Shown here piece by piece: positions 1-8,656 of a stretch of DNA of 64,000 nt. The DNA lies in contig JAPUER010000066.1 in the NCBI GenBank assembly GCA_027492485.1, positions 96,514 to 160,513 on the forward strand. The letters are read 5' to 3'. The translations under genes and the position numbers were made by a program. The number at the start of each line of letters is the position of its first letter. Position 1 is the first letter of the stretch. The notes beneath the pieces were generated by a model. That model did not search any database, was not told the origin of the DNA, and saw only the letters and a list, made by a program, of their open reading frames with translations. Source of the stretch: Betaproteobacteria bacterium (GTDB taxonomy: Bacteria > Pseudomonadota > Gammaproteobacteria > Burkholderiales > Casimicrobiaceae).

Positions 1-9
1 GTCAATTGT

Positions 10-150
10 TGAGGTTTTCAAGATTCGCGGCGCCCGTACACCGTTCACCCAGAACGTAGTGAAGGGGTTGACCCGCTGCGGCATCAGACCCTCCACTACC
101 CTCAGGGCGAACGGACGTTCTGTCGCGGATTTGGGAAAGCTCAATAGCCA
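10..150. repeat. MITE-like intergenic repeat, copy 1
   Basis: This stretch matches 55450-55632 and, in its central and right parts, 47674-47808. Shared blocks in order are a GAGGTTTTCA start, a CCGTTCACCC block, a CATCAGACCCTCC block, and a right end reading TTTGGGAAAGCTCAATA. The first half is degenerate compared with copy 3. No reading frame inside looks genuine. It lies just past the 3' end of the secreted-protein gene on the minus strand. Confidence 0.65.
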
Positions 151-175
151 ACCGCGTGCACGGGGCGCGCGGGCG

Positions 176-1198
176 TCATTGCACCTCGTCGCTGCGTTTG
201 GGGGCACAAAACTGCGGGCCTTCCCCTACGTAGCCGTAGGACTGCAGCGCAACGTATGTGTCGGCGCTCTGCACGTAGCGATGCGCGATCGATACGGGAT
301 GGAATAACCGATAGACCGGACTGGCGCCGAAAGGGCATGCGCCGTTTCGATACTTGAGCACGTAGCCGACCGGAAATGTACACACAGTCGCCGTTGGCAA
401 AAAAAGCAACCGGGTCGCGGCCAGACATTCCGCTTCGGTGGCCATGAACGCGCCCTGTGACGGACTGGGATAGTTGTAGCGGTAGATGACCTCAAACGCG
501 TCGTTTTTCGGCTCCCGCGGCAACACTTCTGCGGAGCCGATGATTGGTGTCCACGCCTGAAATGTGAAACCGGAAGTGGTCGGTGGCCCGACGTCCAGCC
601 AATCGCCGCCTCCGGTAAGTAGTTCACCGTGACGGCCCCAAATCACAACGGGGCCACCGCCTTCTTCGGTGAACCGATACGGGTGATAAATTGAGTCGCC
701 GTCGATGCGACCCGTGAACCAGTACTTTGTTGCGAAGTCCGCACGGGTAAGAACTGAAAGCGGCGCAGAGCCGATCGCGTTAAGTAACGTAGTGCCACCA
801 TCGTAGCCGTCACCAGCTTGCTGCGGTCTGCGTGACGTCAACCCCAGTTGCACTGTGTGATTGCCTGCGGGCAGCCCATTGAATTGGAACTCGCGAGAAG
901 GCGAACAAATGCCCGGTTTCAGGTGCGAAAGCTGAATATCAAGCAAGTTGCCTGTGAATCGGACCCGCGCGTAACCCGGTGCGTTAGTGCTGAGGCACAC
1001 ATCCTCAGAGAATGTGGCGATGACTCGAAATGGCTCGTACTCTTGCGGCGAGGAGGGAATGAAGCGCAGCTGGGCGGAGGGACCTGCGTCGGCAAATCCC
1101 GTAAACGCAGTCAACATGAGAGCTGTAGTGAAGCCGCGAACGCAGCCTGACTCCGGCACGGCCAGAAGCGCATTGACGATTCGTCGGAGCATCTCCAT
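176..1198 (-). CDS. Secreted protein with C-terminal DUF5648-like lobes
   Basis: Function is unknown. The N-terminus has a hydrophobic export signal ending near the TGFADA segment. The last ~100 residues hold two short lobes of the type found in DUF5648 proteins: a YRYNYPSPSQGAFMATEAE lobe and a PVYRLFHP...HRY.QSADTY...GYVGEGPQFCAP lobe. The second lobe is nearly superimposable on the C-terminus of the protein at 15705-16607 and resembles residues ~150-210 of the one at 50554-54351. The chosen ATG lies two bases after the stop of the upstream gene, so the pair is probably translationally coupled. An upstream start at 1246 would overlap that gene. No clear Shine-Dalgarno is seen. The base composition is visibly more AT-rich than the housekeeping genes nearby. 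Confidence 0.7.
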   Translation of the reverse strand: MEMLRRIVNALLAVPESGCVRGFTTALMLTAFTGFADAGPSAQLRFIPSSPQEYEPFRVIATFSEDVCLSTNAPGYARVRFTGNLLDIQLSHLKPGICSPSREFQFNGLPAGNHTVQLGLTSRRPQQAGDGYDGGTTLLNAIGSAPLSVLTRADFATKYWFTGRIDGDSIYHPYRFTEEGGGPVVIWGRHGELLTGGGDWLDVGPPTTSGFTFQAWTPIIGSAEVLPREPKNDAFEVIYRYNYPSPSQGAFMATEAECLAATRLLFLPTATVCTFPVGYVLKYRNGACPFGASPVYRLFHPVSIAHRYVQSADTYVALQSYGYVGEGPQFCAPKRSDEVQ

Positions 1199-1200
1199 GG

Positions 1201-2232
1201 CTACTGAGTCGTGTACTGGAATACGTTGTCGAATGTGAGCGCCCATTCCTCAGCGGCTGGCACCCGACTTGGGCCGACAACGAGAAATGCAACACCACTC
1301 GCACCCAAGCCATCGTAACTTACATATGGATACTGGTTTGGATAGGCCGGGTTCAGACCAGCCGCCCACCATGGCGAACTCCAAAAGTAGCGTTCAAACA
1401 CACTAACAGTCGGATTGGCGTTGGAGAGACCGGGACCATTGATGATCGCCTGAAGACCTTGCTGCCGATTCGCGCCGACGTAAATGTCATAGACGCCCGT
1501 GGGGCTAATCGTGTTGCAGGTTGCGTACCAGGCGGCGCTGGTTTCACTCTCCATCTGCTGATTGTTTTGCCAGGTCTGCAAGATTGCCGAGTAGTTGCCG
1601 CCGCAATCGTTCGCCACGCCGATGATCAAGCCCTTGCCCTGAAAATCCGTGTCGAAGTTGGTGTTGCTGACGGTAAGTACCGAGTTGACAAAATGCGTGC
1701 CGGGCGTCGACGCGTTGAATTGCCATTGACTCAACGTGTAGTGCACGATGTGCGCCTGCTGCGTTGCCGGCATGGTTCCCGGCACCCAGAAATTACCCCA
1801 GACCGTCCTCGCACAGGGCGGCTCAAGGCCATACTTGCATGCGATCGACGTTGACGTGCGTATCGTGAAGCTGGTCGGCAGAGAGGCTTGGGGCGGGACA
1901 ACCGTCTTCACGGTCTCGCCTTTTGCAAGAGACTTGGCGGGGCCAGGCGTCTCTATCTGGAGCGCCGCAATACTCACTCCACTTGCGCACTCGGCATCGA
2001 TTTCCTTCTTCTGAACTGGGACGTGCTGGCCTTTGTAACGGCCTTTGCTGTCGAATGTTGCTTCAATACGGAAATAGGCTCCGCCCTTTGTAACGAGAAC
2101 ATAGACCGGGGCATCGTCATTGCCGCCGGAACAAATGAGGTTTTTGAGATTCGCCGCGTGCGCGCCGCTGGCGGTACCCATCAACAATCCGAGCGCCAGA
2201 ATGTAGTTACGAGAGAGAGAGAGAGGCAGCAT
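1201..2232 (-). CDS. Secreted hypothetical protein, ~343 aa
   Basis: I do not recognise a family. The protein starts with a signal peptide (MLPLSLSRNYILALGLL, then a GAHA-A type cleavage site), so it is exported. The mature part has an early Cys (LICSGGNDDAP), a Cys pair around CKYGLEPPC, and an aromatic, Gly/Asn-rich C-terminal half with YFWSSPWW and PYVSYDGLG segments. These suggest a beta-rich extracellular fold, but that is inference. An AAGGA box lies 7 bases before the chosen ATG; the adjacent ATG at 2235 is also possible. It is followed at once by the DUF5648-like gene, and the two probably form one unit. Confidence 0.65.
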   Translation of the reverse strand: MLPLSLSRNYILALGLLMGTASGAHAANLKNLICSGGNDDAPVYVLVTKGGAYFRIEATFDSKGRYKGQHVPVQKKEIDAECASGVSIAALQIETPGPAKSLAKGETVKTVVPPQASLPTSFTIRTSTSIACKYGLEPPCARTVWGNFWVPGTMPATQQAHIVHYTLSQWQFNASTPGTHFVNSVLTVSNTNFDTDFQGKGLIIGVANDCGGNYSAILQTWQNNQQMESETSAAWYATCNTISPTGVYDIYVGANRQQGLQAIINGPGLSNANPTVSVFERYFWSSPWWAAGLNPAYPNQYPYVSYDGLGASGVAFLVVGPSRVPAAEEWALTFDNVFQYTTQ

Positions 2233-2309
2233 CATTGGTTCCTTACGGGTAGCAGGCAAATGAGATATGAGGCATCGGCCGAAACTATTATGACGATAGC
2301 ATAGTAGCA

Positions 2310-2891
2310 CTACGAGCCGGCGGAGAGGCAACAGAAGTCTGCGACCTCGTCCACATAGTCCACAAACTCACTGATCGCATGATCGCTCCCCTCGATGATG
2401 TGCTGCTTCGCGCCGGGATAGTGGTCGCGCATTTGCTTCCAGTCGAGCACTTCGTCGCCGGTGGCGGCGAGCAGCAGGTAGCGCTCGGGGCGCGTGATCT
2501 GGTCGACCCGTAGTGCTTGCAGTTCGTGCAGATACTCGGCGCGCCATTCGAACGGTTCGCCGGAGTGATACATCGTGAGCTCGCCGACGTAGCCTGACAA
2601 ATCCTCGACGGCCATGACGGCGGGATTCAGCAGCGCGGCGCGGCAGCCGTAGCGCTCGGCGAGCCAGGTGGCGTAGTAGCCACCGAGCGACGATCCGATC
2701 AGCGCCCAATCGCGCGCAGCGTCGCCGCGATCCTCGATGAACTCGCAGGCCAACGCCATCGCGGCGGCGGGGCTCGCGGGCAGTTGCGGGCAGACGAAGC
2801 GGTGTTTCGTCGCGGCAAAGTGCGCCGCCATCAGCCGCGCTTTCATCGACTGCGGACTCGAACGGAAGCCGTGCACGTAGAGGATGTTCAT
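2310..2891 (-). CDS. yqiA: YqiA/UPF0227-family alpha/beta-hydrolase (esterase)
   Basis: The 193-aa length matches the small YqiA esterase family. The protein opens with the typical MNILYVHGFRSSPQS strand and oxyanion region. The nucleophile motif GSSLGG places the catalytic Ser at residue 68, and a late EGSDHAISEF segment supplies the catalytic His. Family members hydrolyse short acyl esters in the cytoplasm; the physiological substrate is not known. It is a single-gene unit divergent from ychF, with a nested REP structure in between. Confidence 0.85.
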   Translation of the reverse strand: MNILYVHGFRSSPQSMKARLMAAHFAATKHRFVCPQLPASPAAAMALACEFIEDRGDAARDWALIGSSLGGYYATWLAERYGCRAALLNPAVMAVEDLSGYVGELTMYHSGEPFEWRAEYLHELQALRVDQITRPERYLLLAATGDEVLDWKQMRDHYPGAKQHIIEGSDHAISEFVDYVDEVADFCCLSAGS

Positions 2892-2901
2892 TGCCAGCGA
2901 T

Positions 2902-3033
2902 TGTAGGAGCGGCTTGCCGCGACCAGAGACGGCTGTGGGAGCGGTACCACCGCGACAGCGCTTGCCTGCCCCGGAGTCGCGGTGGTACCGCTCCCACAGG
3001 GGCTAAAACCGGTCGCGGCGAGCCGCTCCTACA
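2902..3033. repeat. Nested REP/BIME-like inverted repeats
   Basis: Two inverted repeats sit one inside the other. The outer arms are 2902-2924 and 3011-3033 (23 bp, one mismatch, starting TGTAGGAGCGGCT). The inner arms are 2933-2956 and 2976-2999 (24 bp, perfect, starting CTGTGGGAGCGGTACC). The outer arm is the same sequence as the inverted repeat at 14631-14702. The two arm types are themselves related, both of the form GTxGGAGCGG...CCGCGAC. No RAYT transposase is present in the window. Confidence 0.9.
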
Positions 3034-3068
3034 ATTACAGGTTAACCAAAAACAACTACTGGTCCATC

Positions 3069-4166
3069 ATGGCTGTCCAATGCGGCATCGTCGGTCTTCC
3101 GAACGTCGGCAAATCCACTCTTTTCAACGCGCTGACCAAGGCGGGCATCGCTGCGGAAAACTATCCGTTCTGCACCATCGAGCCCAACAGCGGCATCGTC
3201 GAGGTGCCCGATCAGCGCTTGAACCAGCTCTCCGACATCGTGAAGCCACAAAAGGTGGTGCCGGCCACGGTGGAGTTTGTGGACATCGCCGGTCTCGTCA
3301 AGGGCGCCTCCAAAGGCGAAGGGCTGGGCAACCAGTTCCTCGCCAACATCCGCACCTGCGACGCCACCGCCCATGTGGTGCGCTGCTTCGAGGACGACAA
3401 CGTGGTGCACGTCGCCGGCAAGGTCTCGCCGATCGACGACATCGAAGTCATCAACACCGAGCTGGCGCTGGCCGATCTCGCCACCGTCGAGAAGGCGATC
3501 CTCAAGTACAGCAAGCTCGCGAAGGCTGGCGGCGACAAGGAAGCGCAGCGCATGATGGGCGTGCTCGAAAAGTGCCAGAAGGTGCTGGATCAGGGCAAGG
3601 CAGTGCGTTCGATCGATTTCTATCCCGAAGAGAAAGTGGTGCTCAAGCAGCTCACGCTGATCACCGCGAAGCCGACGATGTACGTTGCCAACGTGGCCGA
3701 TGCCAACGATCTCGCGCACAACAAGCACTATCAGGCCGTCGTCGCCTACGCCGCCACGGAGAAAGCGCCCGTGGTGCCGGTCTGCGCCAACATGGAGGCC
3801 GAGATCGGCGACATGGATGACGCCGACAAGATGGAATTCCTGAAAGACCTCGGCCTCGAAGAGCCGGGCCTGAACCGCGTCATCCGCGCCGGCTACGACC
3901 TGCTCGGGCTACAGACCTATTTCACCGCCGGCGTGAAAGAAGTGCGCGCCTGGACCATCCACAAGGGCGACACCGCGCCGCAGGCCGCAGGCGTGATCCA
4001 CACCGATTTCGAGAAGGGCTTCATCCGCGCCCAGACCATCGCCTTCGCCGATTTCATCCAGTACAAGGGTGAGCACGGCGCCAAGGAAGCGGGCAAGATG
4101 CGGGCGGAAGGCAAGGAGTACGTGGTGCACGACGGTGATGTGCTGAACTTCCTGTTCAACGTGTAA
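3069..4166 (+). CDS. ychF: Redox-regulated ATPase YchF (Obg-like)
   Basis: YchF is a universally conserved P-loop protein of the Obg family that binds ATP rather than GTP and associates with ribosomes. The 365-aa product has the Walker A motif GLPNVGKST at residues 9-17, the switch region with [20 protein letters not shown], and the C-terminal TGS domain ending [15 protein letters not shown]. The start at [12 protein letters not shown] agrees with the family; the longer frame to 2982 would translate the REP repeat and is rejected. An intrinsic terminator follows 20 bases after the stop. Confidence 0.96.
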   Translation: MAVQCGIVGLPNVGKSTLFNALTKAGIAAENYPFCTIEPNSGIVEVPDQRLNQLSDIVKPQKVVPATVEFVDIAGLVKGASKGEGLGNQFLANIRTCDATAHVVRCFEDDNVVHVAGKVSPIDDIEVINTELALADLATVEKAILKYSKLAKAGGDKEAQRMMGVLEKCQKVLDQGKAVRSIDFYPEEKVVLKQLTLITAKPTMYVANVADANDLAHNKHYQAVVAYAATEKAPVVPVCANMEAEIGDMDDADKMEFLKDLGLEEPGLNRVIRAGYDLLGLQTYFTAGVKEVRAWTIHKGDTAPQAAGVIHTDFEKGFIRAQTIAFADFIQYKGEHGAKEAGKMRAEGKEYVVHDGDVLNFLFNV

Positions 4167-4186
4167 TCGCCGCAGAGTCTGGCAAT

Positions 4187-4213
4187 AAAAGGCACCAAAC
4201 GGTGCTTTTTTTT
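4187..4213 (+). terminator. Intrinsic terminator of ychF
   Basis: A GCACC/GGTGC stem with an AAAC loop is flanked by A4 and followed by eight T residues, directly after the ychF stop codon. Confidence 0.85.
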
Positions 4214-4433
4214 CGTGGTGGTCGCCACGAAGCGTCGGGCGCCGGCGCCTGCCGTCGCAGGGGCATCGTTGGCGTAACGTGTTGTAACGTCCCTGCCGCC
4301 TGACCGTTCGCTTTCGCGCCGGATTTGCGCATACAGTTGTACTTGTGGGGGTGATGCGCGCGCAAGCGCGCCGGCGCTACGCCCGAACGGCGTAGCGACA
4401 TCTCCCCGAACTTGATTTGTTGAGGGGATCGAC

Positions 4434-5276
4434 ATGTCCATGTACGACTATTGGGGAGGCACGCTCTGCGCACGGGTCCTCGACGCCGATCTGTGCTTGC
4501 CGTTCCGTGGCAGCGCACCGTCTCTCGCATTCATGAACAAGGTGTTTGCCACCTGGCATCACGACATCAATGCCTGCAACGGGCAGAAACACGCCGCCGC
4601 AAGGGCGACTCTGGAGGCCATGGGAAAGACCGCGGGCGCGTTTACCCGGATGAACCTGATGATGTCGGTAAAGGATCTGTACGGCTGCTTCAGGCACTAC
4701 GACGCCAACAACAGGACCTGGCGCGACAGCAACGACGCACTGTATGGCGGCGGCGCCTTCTTTGGCGGCTGCGTGAACAGTGCGCCGTGGGCAATGGTGA
4801 CGTTTGCCGATGCCTATGACGCCAACCTCAAACAAATCCAGGACCTGATCGAAAAACAGAAAGAGCAGGTGGCGCGGATCAAGGCGGGCATCAAAGGCAC
4901 GACGATCCTGTGGAAAGAGGTCAACGAGCCGCTGAAAAAATTCGATGAATACACGAAGGCCATCGATCCGCTGATGGTGATGTGTCCCGAGGCGGTGGTG
5001 AAAGGCAGCCGCTACACCTGGGTCAAGAACTTCGCTACATTGACCGGCGCCATGGATGACTGGATGAATGCCTCTGCCGCATCGGGTAGCGTGGGCCAAA
5101 GTGCAGCGGTCGTTGCGTTGAGCATCATTGTCAGCAAGTGCGTTCCCGTGTTCGGCGATCTCTACGCCGAGGCGCTGAAGGGCGTTCCCAACGCCATCCG
5201 TTTCTTCGAGAACATCAAGTGGGAGCGCGACCACACGTTGGCGCAGTTTGGCCGGCAGTATCAGATCTACCGCTAG
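4434..5276 (+). CDS. Hypothetical protein, 280 aa
   Basis: No family is recognised. There is a strong ribosome site (GAGGGG, six bases before ATG) and normal coding character, so the gene is real. There is no signal peptide. Visible parts are a Trp/Tyr-rich N-terminus (MSMYDYWGGTLCARV), a Gly-rich GGGAFFGGC segment near residue 103, a charged helical stretch around residues 124-165 (LKQIQDLIEKQKEQVARIK) that could be coiled coil, and a short hydrophobic VGQSAAVVALSIIV segment near residue 222. It stands alone between the ychF terminator and a convergent hairpin shared with metK. A toxin or envelope-linked role is conceivable but nothing proves it. Confidence 0.7.
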   Translation: MSMYDYWGGTLCARVLDADLCLPFRGSAPSLAFMNKVFATWHHDINACNGQKHAAARATLEAMGKTAGAFTRMNLMMSVKDLYGCFRHYDANNRTWRDSNDALYGGGAFFGGCVNSAPWAMVTFADAYDANLKQIQDLIEKQKEQVARIKAGIKGTTILWKEVNEPLKKFDEYTKAIDPLMVMCPEAVVKGSRYTWVKNFATLTGAMDDWMNASAASGSVGQSAAVVALSIIVSKCVPVFGDLYAEALKGVPNAIRFFENIKWERDHTLAQFGRQYQIYR

Positions 5277-5292
5277 CTCCGACCCGCTCGCT

Positions 5293-5328
5293 TGACTTGC
5301 TGCGCAAGCCAGCCTGCGCAGCAAGTCA
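5293..5328. terminator. Bidirectional terminator hairpin
   Basis: A perfect 14-bp inverted repeat (arms 5293-5306 and 5315-5328, 8-nt loop) lies between the convergent ends of the 280-aa gene and metK. There is no long T run on either side, so it may terminate poorly or mainly stabilise the 3' ends. Confidence 0.65.
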
Positions 5329-5351
5329 CAGCATGCTTCGCGTTGCGCGCC

Positions 5352-6530
5352 TTACAGGCCGGCCGCCGCGCGCAGCGCTGCCGCTCGATCGGTTGCTTCC
5401 CAGGTGAACTCGGGTTCGTCGCGGCCGAAGTGACCGTAAGCGGCGGTCTTTTCGTAGATCGGGCGCAGCAGGTTGAGCATGTTGATGATGCCCTTCGGAC
5501 GCAGGTCGAAGTGTTCGTTGACCAGCGCGGCGATTTTTTCGTCCGAGATCACGCCGGTGCCTTCGGTGTACACCGTCACGTTCATCGGCTTGGCGACACC
5601 GATGGCGTACGCCACCTGCACCTGGCATTGCTTGGCAAGGCCGGCGGCAACCACGTTCTTCGCGACGTAGCGCGCGGCGTAGGCAGCCGAGCGGTCGACC
5701 TTGGATGGGTCCTTGCCGGAGAACGCGCCACCGCCGTGCGGGCAGGCGCCGCCATAGGTGTCGACGATGATCTTGCGACCGGTCAGGCCGCAGTCACCCT
5801 GCGGGCCGCCGATGACGAAACGACCGGTCGGGTTGACCAGATAGCGCGTGTTCTGCAGCCATTCCTTCGGCAGCACCGGTTTAATGATTTCCTCGATCAC
5901 CGCCTCGTAGAAACTGGCTTTCAGCTTGGTCGGCGATTCGCTTTGATCGGGGCTGTGCTGCGTCGATAGCACCACGGTGTCGATCGAATGTGGCTTGCCA
6001 TCGACGTAACGCATGGTGACCTGCGACTTTGCGTCCGGCCGCAGGAAGGGCAGGCGACCGTCCTTGCGCAGCATCGCCTGCCGCTCGACGAGGCGGTGCG
6101 CGTAGTAGATCGGTGCCGGCATGAATACCGGCGTTTCGTCGCAGGCGTAGCCGAACATCAGGCCCTGGTCGCCGGCGCCGGTGTTCAGGTGGTCGTCGCT
6201 TGCGTGGTCCACGCCCTGGGCGATGTCGTTGCTCTGCTTGTCGTAGCAGACCATCACCGCGCAGCCCTTGTAGTCGATGCCGTAGTCGGTGTTGTCGTAG
6301 CCGATGCGCTTGATGGTGTCGCGCGCGACCTGGATGTAGTCGACGTGCGCGTTGGTGGTGATCTCGCCGGCGAGCACCACGAGGCCGGTGTTGGTCAGCG
6401 TTTCGGCGGCAACGCGGGAGCGCGGGTCCTGCGTGAAGATGGCGTCGAGGATCGCATCCGAGATCTGGTCCGCCACCTTGTCCGGGTGGCCTTCGGAGAC
6501 CGATTCCGAGGTGAAGAGGTAGTCGCTCAT
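5352..6530 (-). CDS. metK: S-adenosylmethionine synthetase
   Basis: This enzyme makes S-adenosylmethionine from methionine and ATP in the cytoplasm. The 392-aa length is normal. Signatures include the ATP-site [15 protein letters not shown] near residue 12, [12 protein letters not shown] in the middle, and [19 protein letters not shown] in the C-terminal third. An AAAGG box lies 7 bases before the ATG. The leader carries a hairpin followed by a T run, described separately. Confidence 0.97.
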   Translation of the reverse strand: MSDYLFTSESVSEGHPDKVADQISDAILDAIFTQDPRSRVAAETLTNTGLVVLAGEITTNAHVDYIQVARDTIKRIGYDNTDYGIDYKGCAVMVCYDKQSNDIAQGVDHASDDHLNTGAGDQGLMFGYACDETPVFMPAPIYYAHRLVERQAMLRKDGRLPFLRPDAKSQVTMRYVDGKPHSIDTVVLSTQHSPDQSESPTKLKASFYEAVIEEIIKPVLPKEWLQNTRYLVNPTGRFVIGGPQGDCGLTGRKIIVDTYGGACPHGGGAFSGKDPSKVDRSAAYAARYVAKNVVAAGLAKQCQVQVAYAIGVAKPMNVTVYTEGTGVISDEKIAALVNEHFDLRPKGIINMLNLLRPIYEKTAAYGHFGRDEPEFTWEATDRAAALRAAAGL

Positions 6531-6547
6531 GAGTAAACCTTTGCCTG

Positions 6548-6584
6548 AAAAATCACACCGGTTCGACTGTGGCGAGCCGGTGAT
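6548..6584 (-). promoter_or_regulatory. metK leader hairpin with T run
   Basis: In the metK direction a CACCGG/CCGGTG stem with a 15-nt loop is followed by TGA and TTTTT, then the ribosome site and start. It resembles a small attenuator. I found no match to the conserved cores of the SAM-II or SAH riboswitches, so ligand control is only a possibility. Confidence 0.4.
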
Positions 6585-6765
6585 TCCATCGGTTTCACGA
6601 GCGGCGACGCTTTAGCGGAGCACAAGCACGGCGCAGCGGCCGCCAGCGCCCGCCCCGCAAGTAGTCGAATAACTCAGCGAGCGCCACCTAGAATTGTATT
6701 GCAGCTTGCCGGTGGGCGCCGACGGCCCTGCCGCCCAGCGAGTGAACAAAAACGAATAGAACGCC

Positions 6766-7635
6766 TTGTCCACGCTTCTCTCACGCATCGCCTCTGCGCT
6801 GGCCGGCTGGCTGGCACGGCGCTCGCTCGCGACGCAGTCGCGCATCGGCGGCGCGCTCGGGCGGGTGATGCTGCTTTCGGGGGGCATGCGCAACCGCCTG
6901 CGCGGCTATCTGGTGCAGGCGGGCTACGCCGATCGCGTGACGCTCACGCAGGCCGCCGCCGGCATCGGCCGCATGGCGGTGGAGACGGCAGGCCTGTGGC
7001 GCACGCCGGACGCGGTGGCGTTGTCGCGCGCCAAGGTCGTCGACGGCTGGGACGCCGTGCTCGCGGCACACGAGGCAAAGCGCGGTGTGATCTTTCTGAC
7101 GCCGCATCTGGCGACGTTCGAGATCGCCTCGCTGTTCATTGGTTCGCAGATGCCGCTGACGGTGATGTTCCGGCCGCCGCGCGTGGCCTGGGCGGAGCCG
7201 ATGATGCGCGCCGGGCGCGACCGCATGCAGATCAAGTCCGAGCCGGCCGAGATGTGCGGCATCCGCGCCATGCTCAAGGCGCTGCGCCGCGGCGACGCCA
7301 TCGGCCTCCTACCCGACCAGGTGCCCGATCCCGCGAAAGGTGGCGAGGGCCTGTGGGCGCCGTTCTTCGGTCGCCCGGCGTACACCATGACGCTGGTGCA
7401 GAAATTTGCAAAGACGACCGGCGCGCTGGTGGTGATGGTCGGCTGCGTGCGTTTGCGCGATGCCGCGGGCTACCGGATTGTCTTCACGCCATTGCCGCCG
7501 TTCGGGGATGACGCCGTGGTGGCGGCGACGCAACTGAACGCCGCCGTCGAGGCCGCCATCGCGCTGGCGCCCGAGCAGTTTCTGTGGAGCTACAACCGCT
7601 ACAAAGCCCACGCCGGAACGGGAGCGCCAGCGTGA
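6766..7635 (+). CDS. Lipid A biosynthesis acyltransferase, LpxL/HtrB family (first copy)
   Basis: Family members add a secondary acyl chain to lipid A at the inner face of the cytoplasmic membrane. The catalytic HX4(D/E) motif is HLATFE at residues 114-119. A basic/hydrophobic N-terminus (residues 1-50) fits membrane association. The length, 289 aa, is usual. An in-frame TAG at 6757 means translation must begin at the TTG at 6766 or later. The stop overlaps the GTG of the second copy (GTGA), so the two are translated as a pair. Which acyl chain each one transfers cannot be told from sequence. Confidence 0.88.
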   Translation: MSTLLSRIASALAGWLARRSLATQSRIGGALGRVMLLSGGMRNRLRGYLVQAGYADRVTLTQAAAGIGRMAVETAGLWRTPDAVALSRAKVVDGWDAVLAAHEAKRGVIFLTPHLATFEIASLFIGSQMPLTVMFRPPRVAWAEPMMRAGRDRMQIKSEPAEMCGIRAMLKALRRGDAIGLLPDQVPDPAKGGEGLWAPFFGRPAYTMTLVQKFAKTTGALVVMVGCVRLRDAAGYRIVFTPLPPFGDDAVVAATQLNAAVEAAIALAPEQFLWSYNRYKAHAGTGAPA

Positions 7636-8519
7636 CGTTCGCCGGCGCACTTGCTCTGGCTGGCAGCAAATTGCTGGCCCTGGTGCCGCTGCGGCTGATT
7701 GCTGCGGCCAGCGGGCCGTTGTCGACACTCGGCTGGTGGCTGGCGAAATCCCGCCGCCGGGTGGCGCTGACCAACCTGCGATTGTGTTTTCCAGACAAAT
7801 CCGACGCAGAGCGCGAGACCATTGCGCGCGGGCACTTCCGCGCCTATGTGCAGGCCGCGCTGGAGCATGGCTTTCTGTGGAACGCCAGCGGCGGCCGCAT
7901 CCGCGACTACGTGACGCTGCACGACGAGCAGCAGTGGCGGCGGTTTCGCGAAGGCGCACAGACGAGACCCGTGATCTGGCTTTGCCCGCATTTCATCGGA
8001 CTCGATGCCGCCGCCATCCGCGTTTCGGTCGACACCTCCGGCTGTTCGCTCTACAGCGAGCAGAGCAACCCGGACATCGACCGCATGTTCCTCGCCGGCC
8101 GCACCCGCTTCAGCCACTCGAAGATCATTGCCCGCACCGAAGGCGTGAAGCCGATCGTCCGCGCGATGCGGGAGGGGCTTCCGTTCTACTATCTGCCTGA
8201 TATGGATTTCGGTTTGCGCGATTCGGTGTTCGTTCCGTTCTTCGGCGTCAATGCGGCGACGATTACTGGCGTGTCGCGTCTGGCCAAATTGACCGGCGCG
8301 GCGGTAGTGCCGGTGATCGCCACGCAGCGGCCGCAAGGTGCCGGTTACGACGTGCGCTTTTACCCGGCGTTCGATCACTTCCCCTCGGGGGACGATGTCT
8401 CTGATGCACGGCGGGTGAATGCGTTCATCGAAGACCGTGTTCGCGAAAACATTCCGCAATACCTGTGGACGCATAAACGCTTCAAGACGCGTCCGCCGGG
8501 TGAAGCAGGCTTGTACTGA
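7632..8519 (+). CDS. Lipid A biosynthesis acyltransferase, LpxL/HtrB family (second copy)
   Basis: This 295-aa protein is the divergent partner of the preceding acyltransferase. The catalytic motif is HFIGLD at residues 120-125. Other family traits are VALTNLRLCFPDKS near residue 44, YYLPDMDFGLRDSVFVPFFG in the middle, and a C-terminal QYLWTHKRFKTRP. The GTG start overlaps the upstream stop; a frame reaching to 7584 exists but overlaps coding sequence of the first copy. The pair probably carries out the two late acylations of lipid A, like LpxL and LpxM. Confidence 0.88.
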   Translation: MTFAGALALAGSKLLALVPLRLIAAASGPLSTLGWWLAKSRRRVALTNLRLCFPDKSDAERETIARGHFRAYVQAALEHGFLWNASGGRIRDYVTLHDEQQWRRFREGAQTRPVIWLCPHFIGLDAAAIRVSVDTSGCSLYSEQSNPDIDRMFLAGRTRFSHSKIIARTEGVKPIVRAMREGLPFYYLPDMDFGLRDSVFVPFFGVNAATITGVSRLAKLTGAAVVPVIATQRPQGAGYDVRFYPAFDHFPSGDDVSDARRVNAFIEDRVRENIPQYLWTHKRFKTRPPGEAGLY

Positions 8520-8530
8520 TGAGAGGCGAA

Positions 8531-8635
8531 TTTTTGACGCGGATTTACGCTGATTTGACGCAGATTGCCGCAGATTTTGTCGGGTTATCTGCGGTAATCA
8601 ACACTTTGAATCCGCGCAAATCTGCGTCAAAAAAA
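8531..8635. repeat. ~105-bp intergenic repeat, copy 1 (before tsaC)
   Basis: This AT-rich stretch is built from repeated GACGCAGATT-like words and has an overall inverted-repeat layout (TTTTTGACGCGGATTTACGC at the left, its near-complement at the right). It closely matches 9702-9804, so tsaC is bracketed by the two copies. Confidence 0.8.
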
Positions 8636-8656
8636 CTTGCGGTGAAAGAGGCTTGA

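Noticed and set aside
2982-3068. N-terminal extension of YchF
   Set aside because: It would translate REP DNA; the conserved family start is at 3069.
6531-6690. SAM-II or SAH riboswitch before metK
   Set aside because: Conserved core sequences were not found; only a hairpin with a T run remains.
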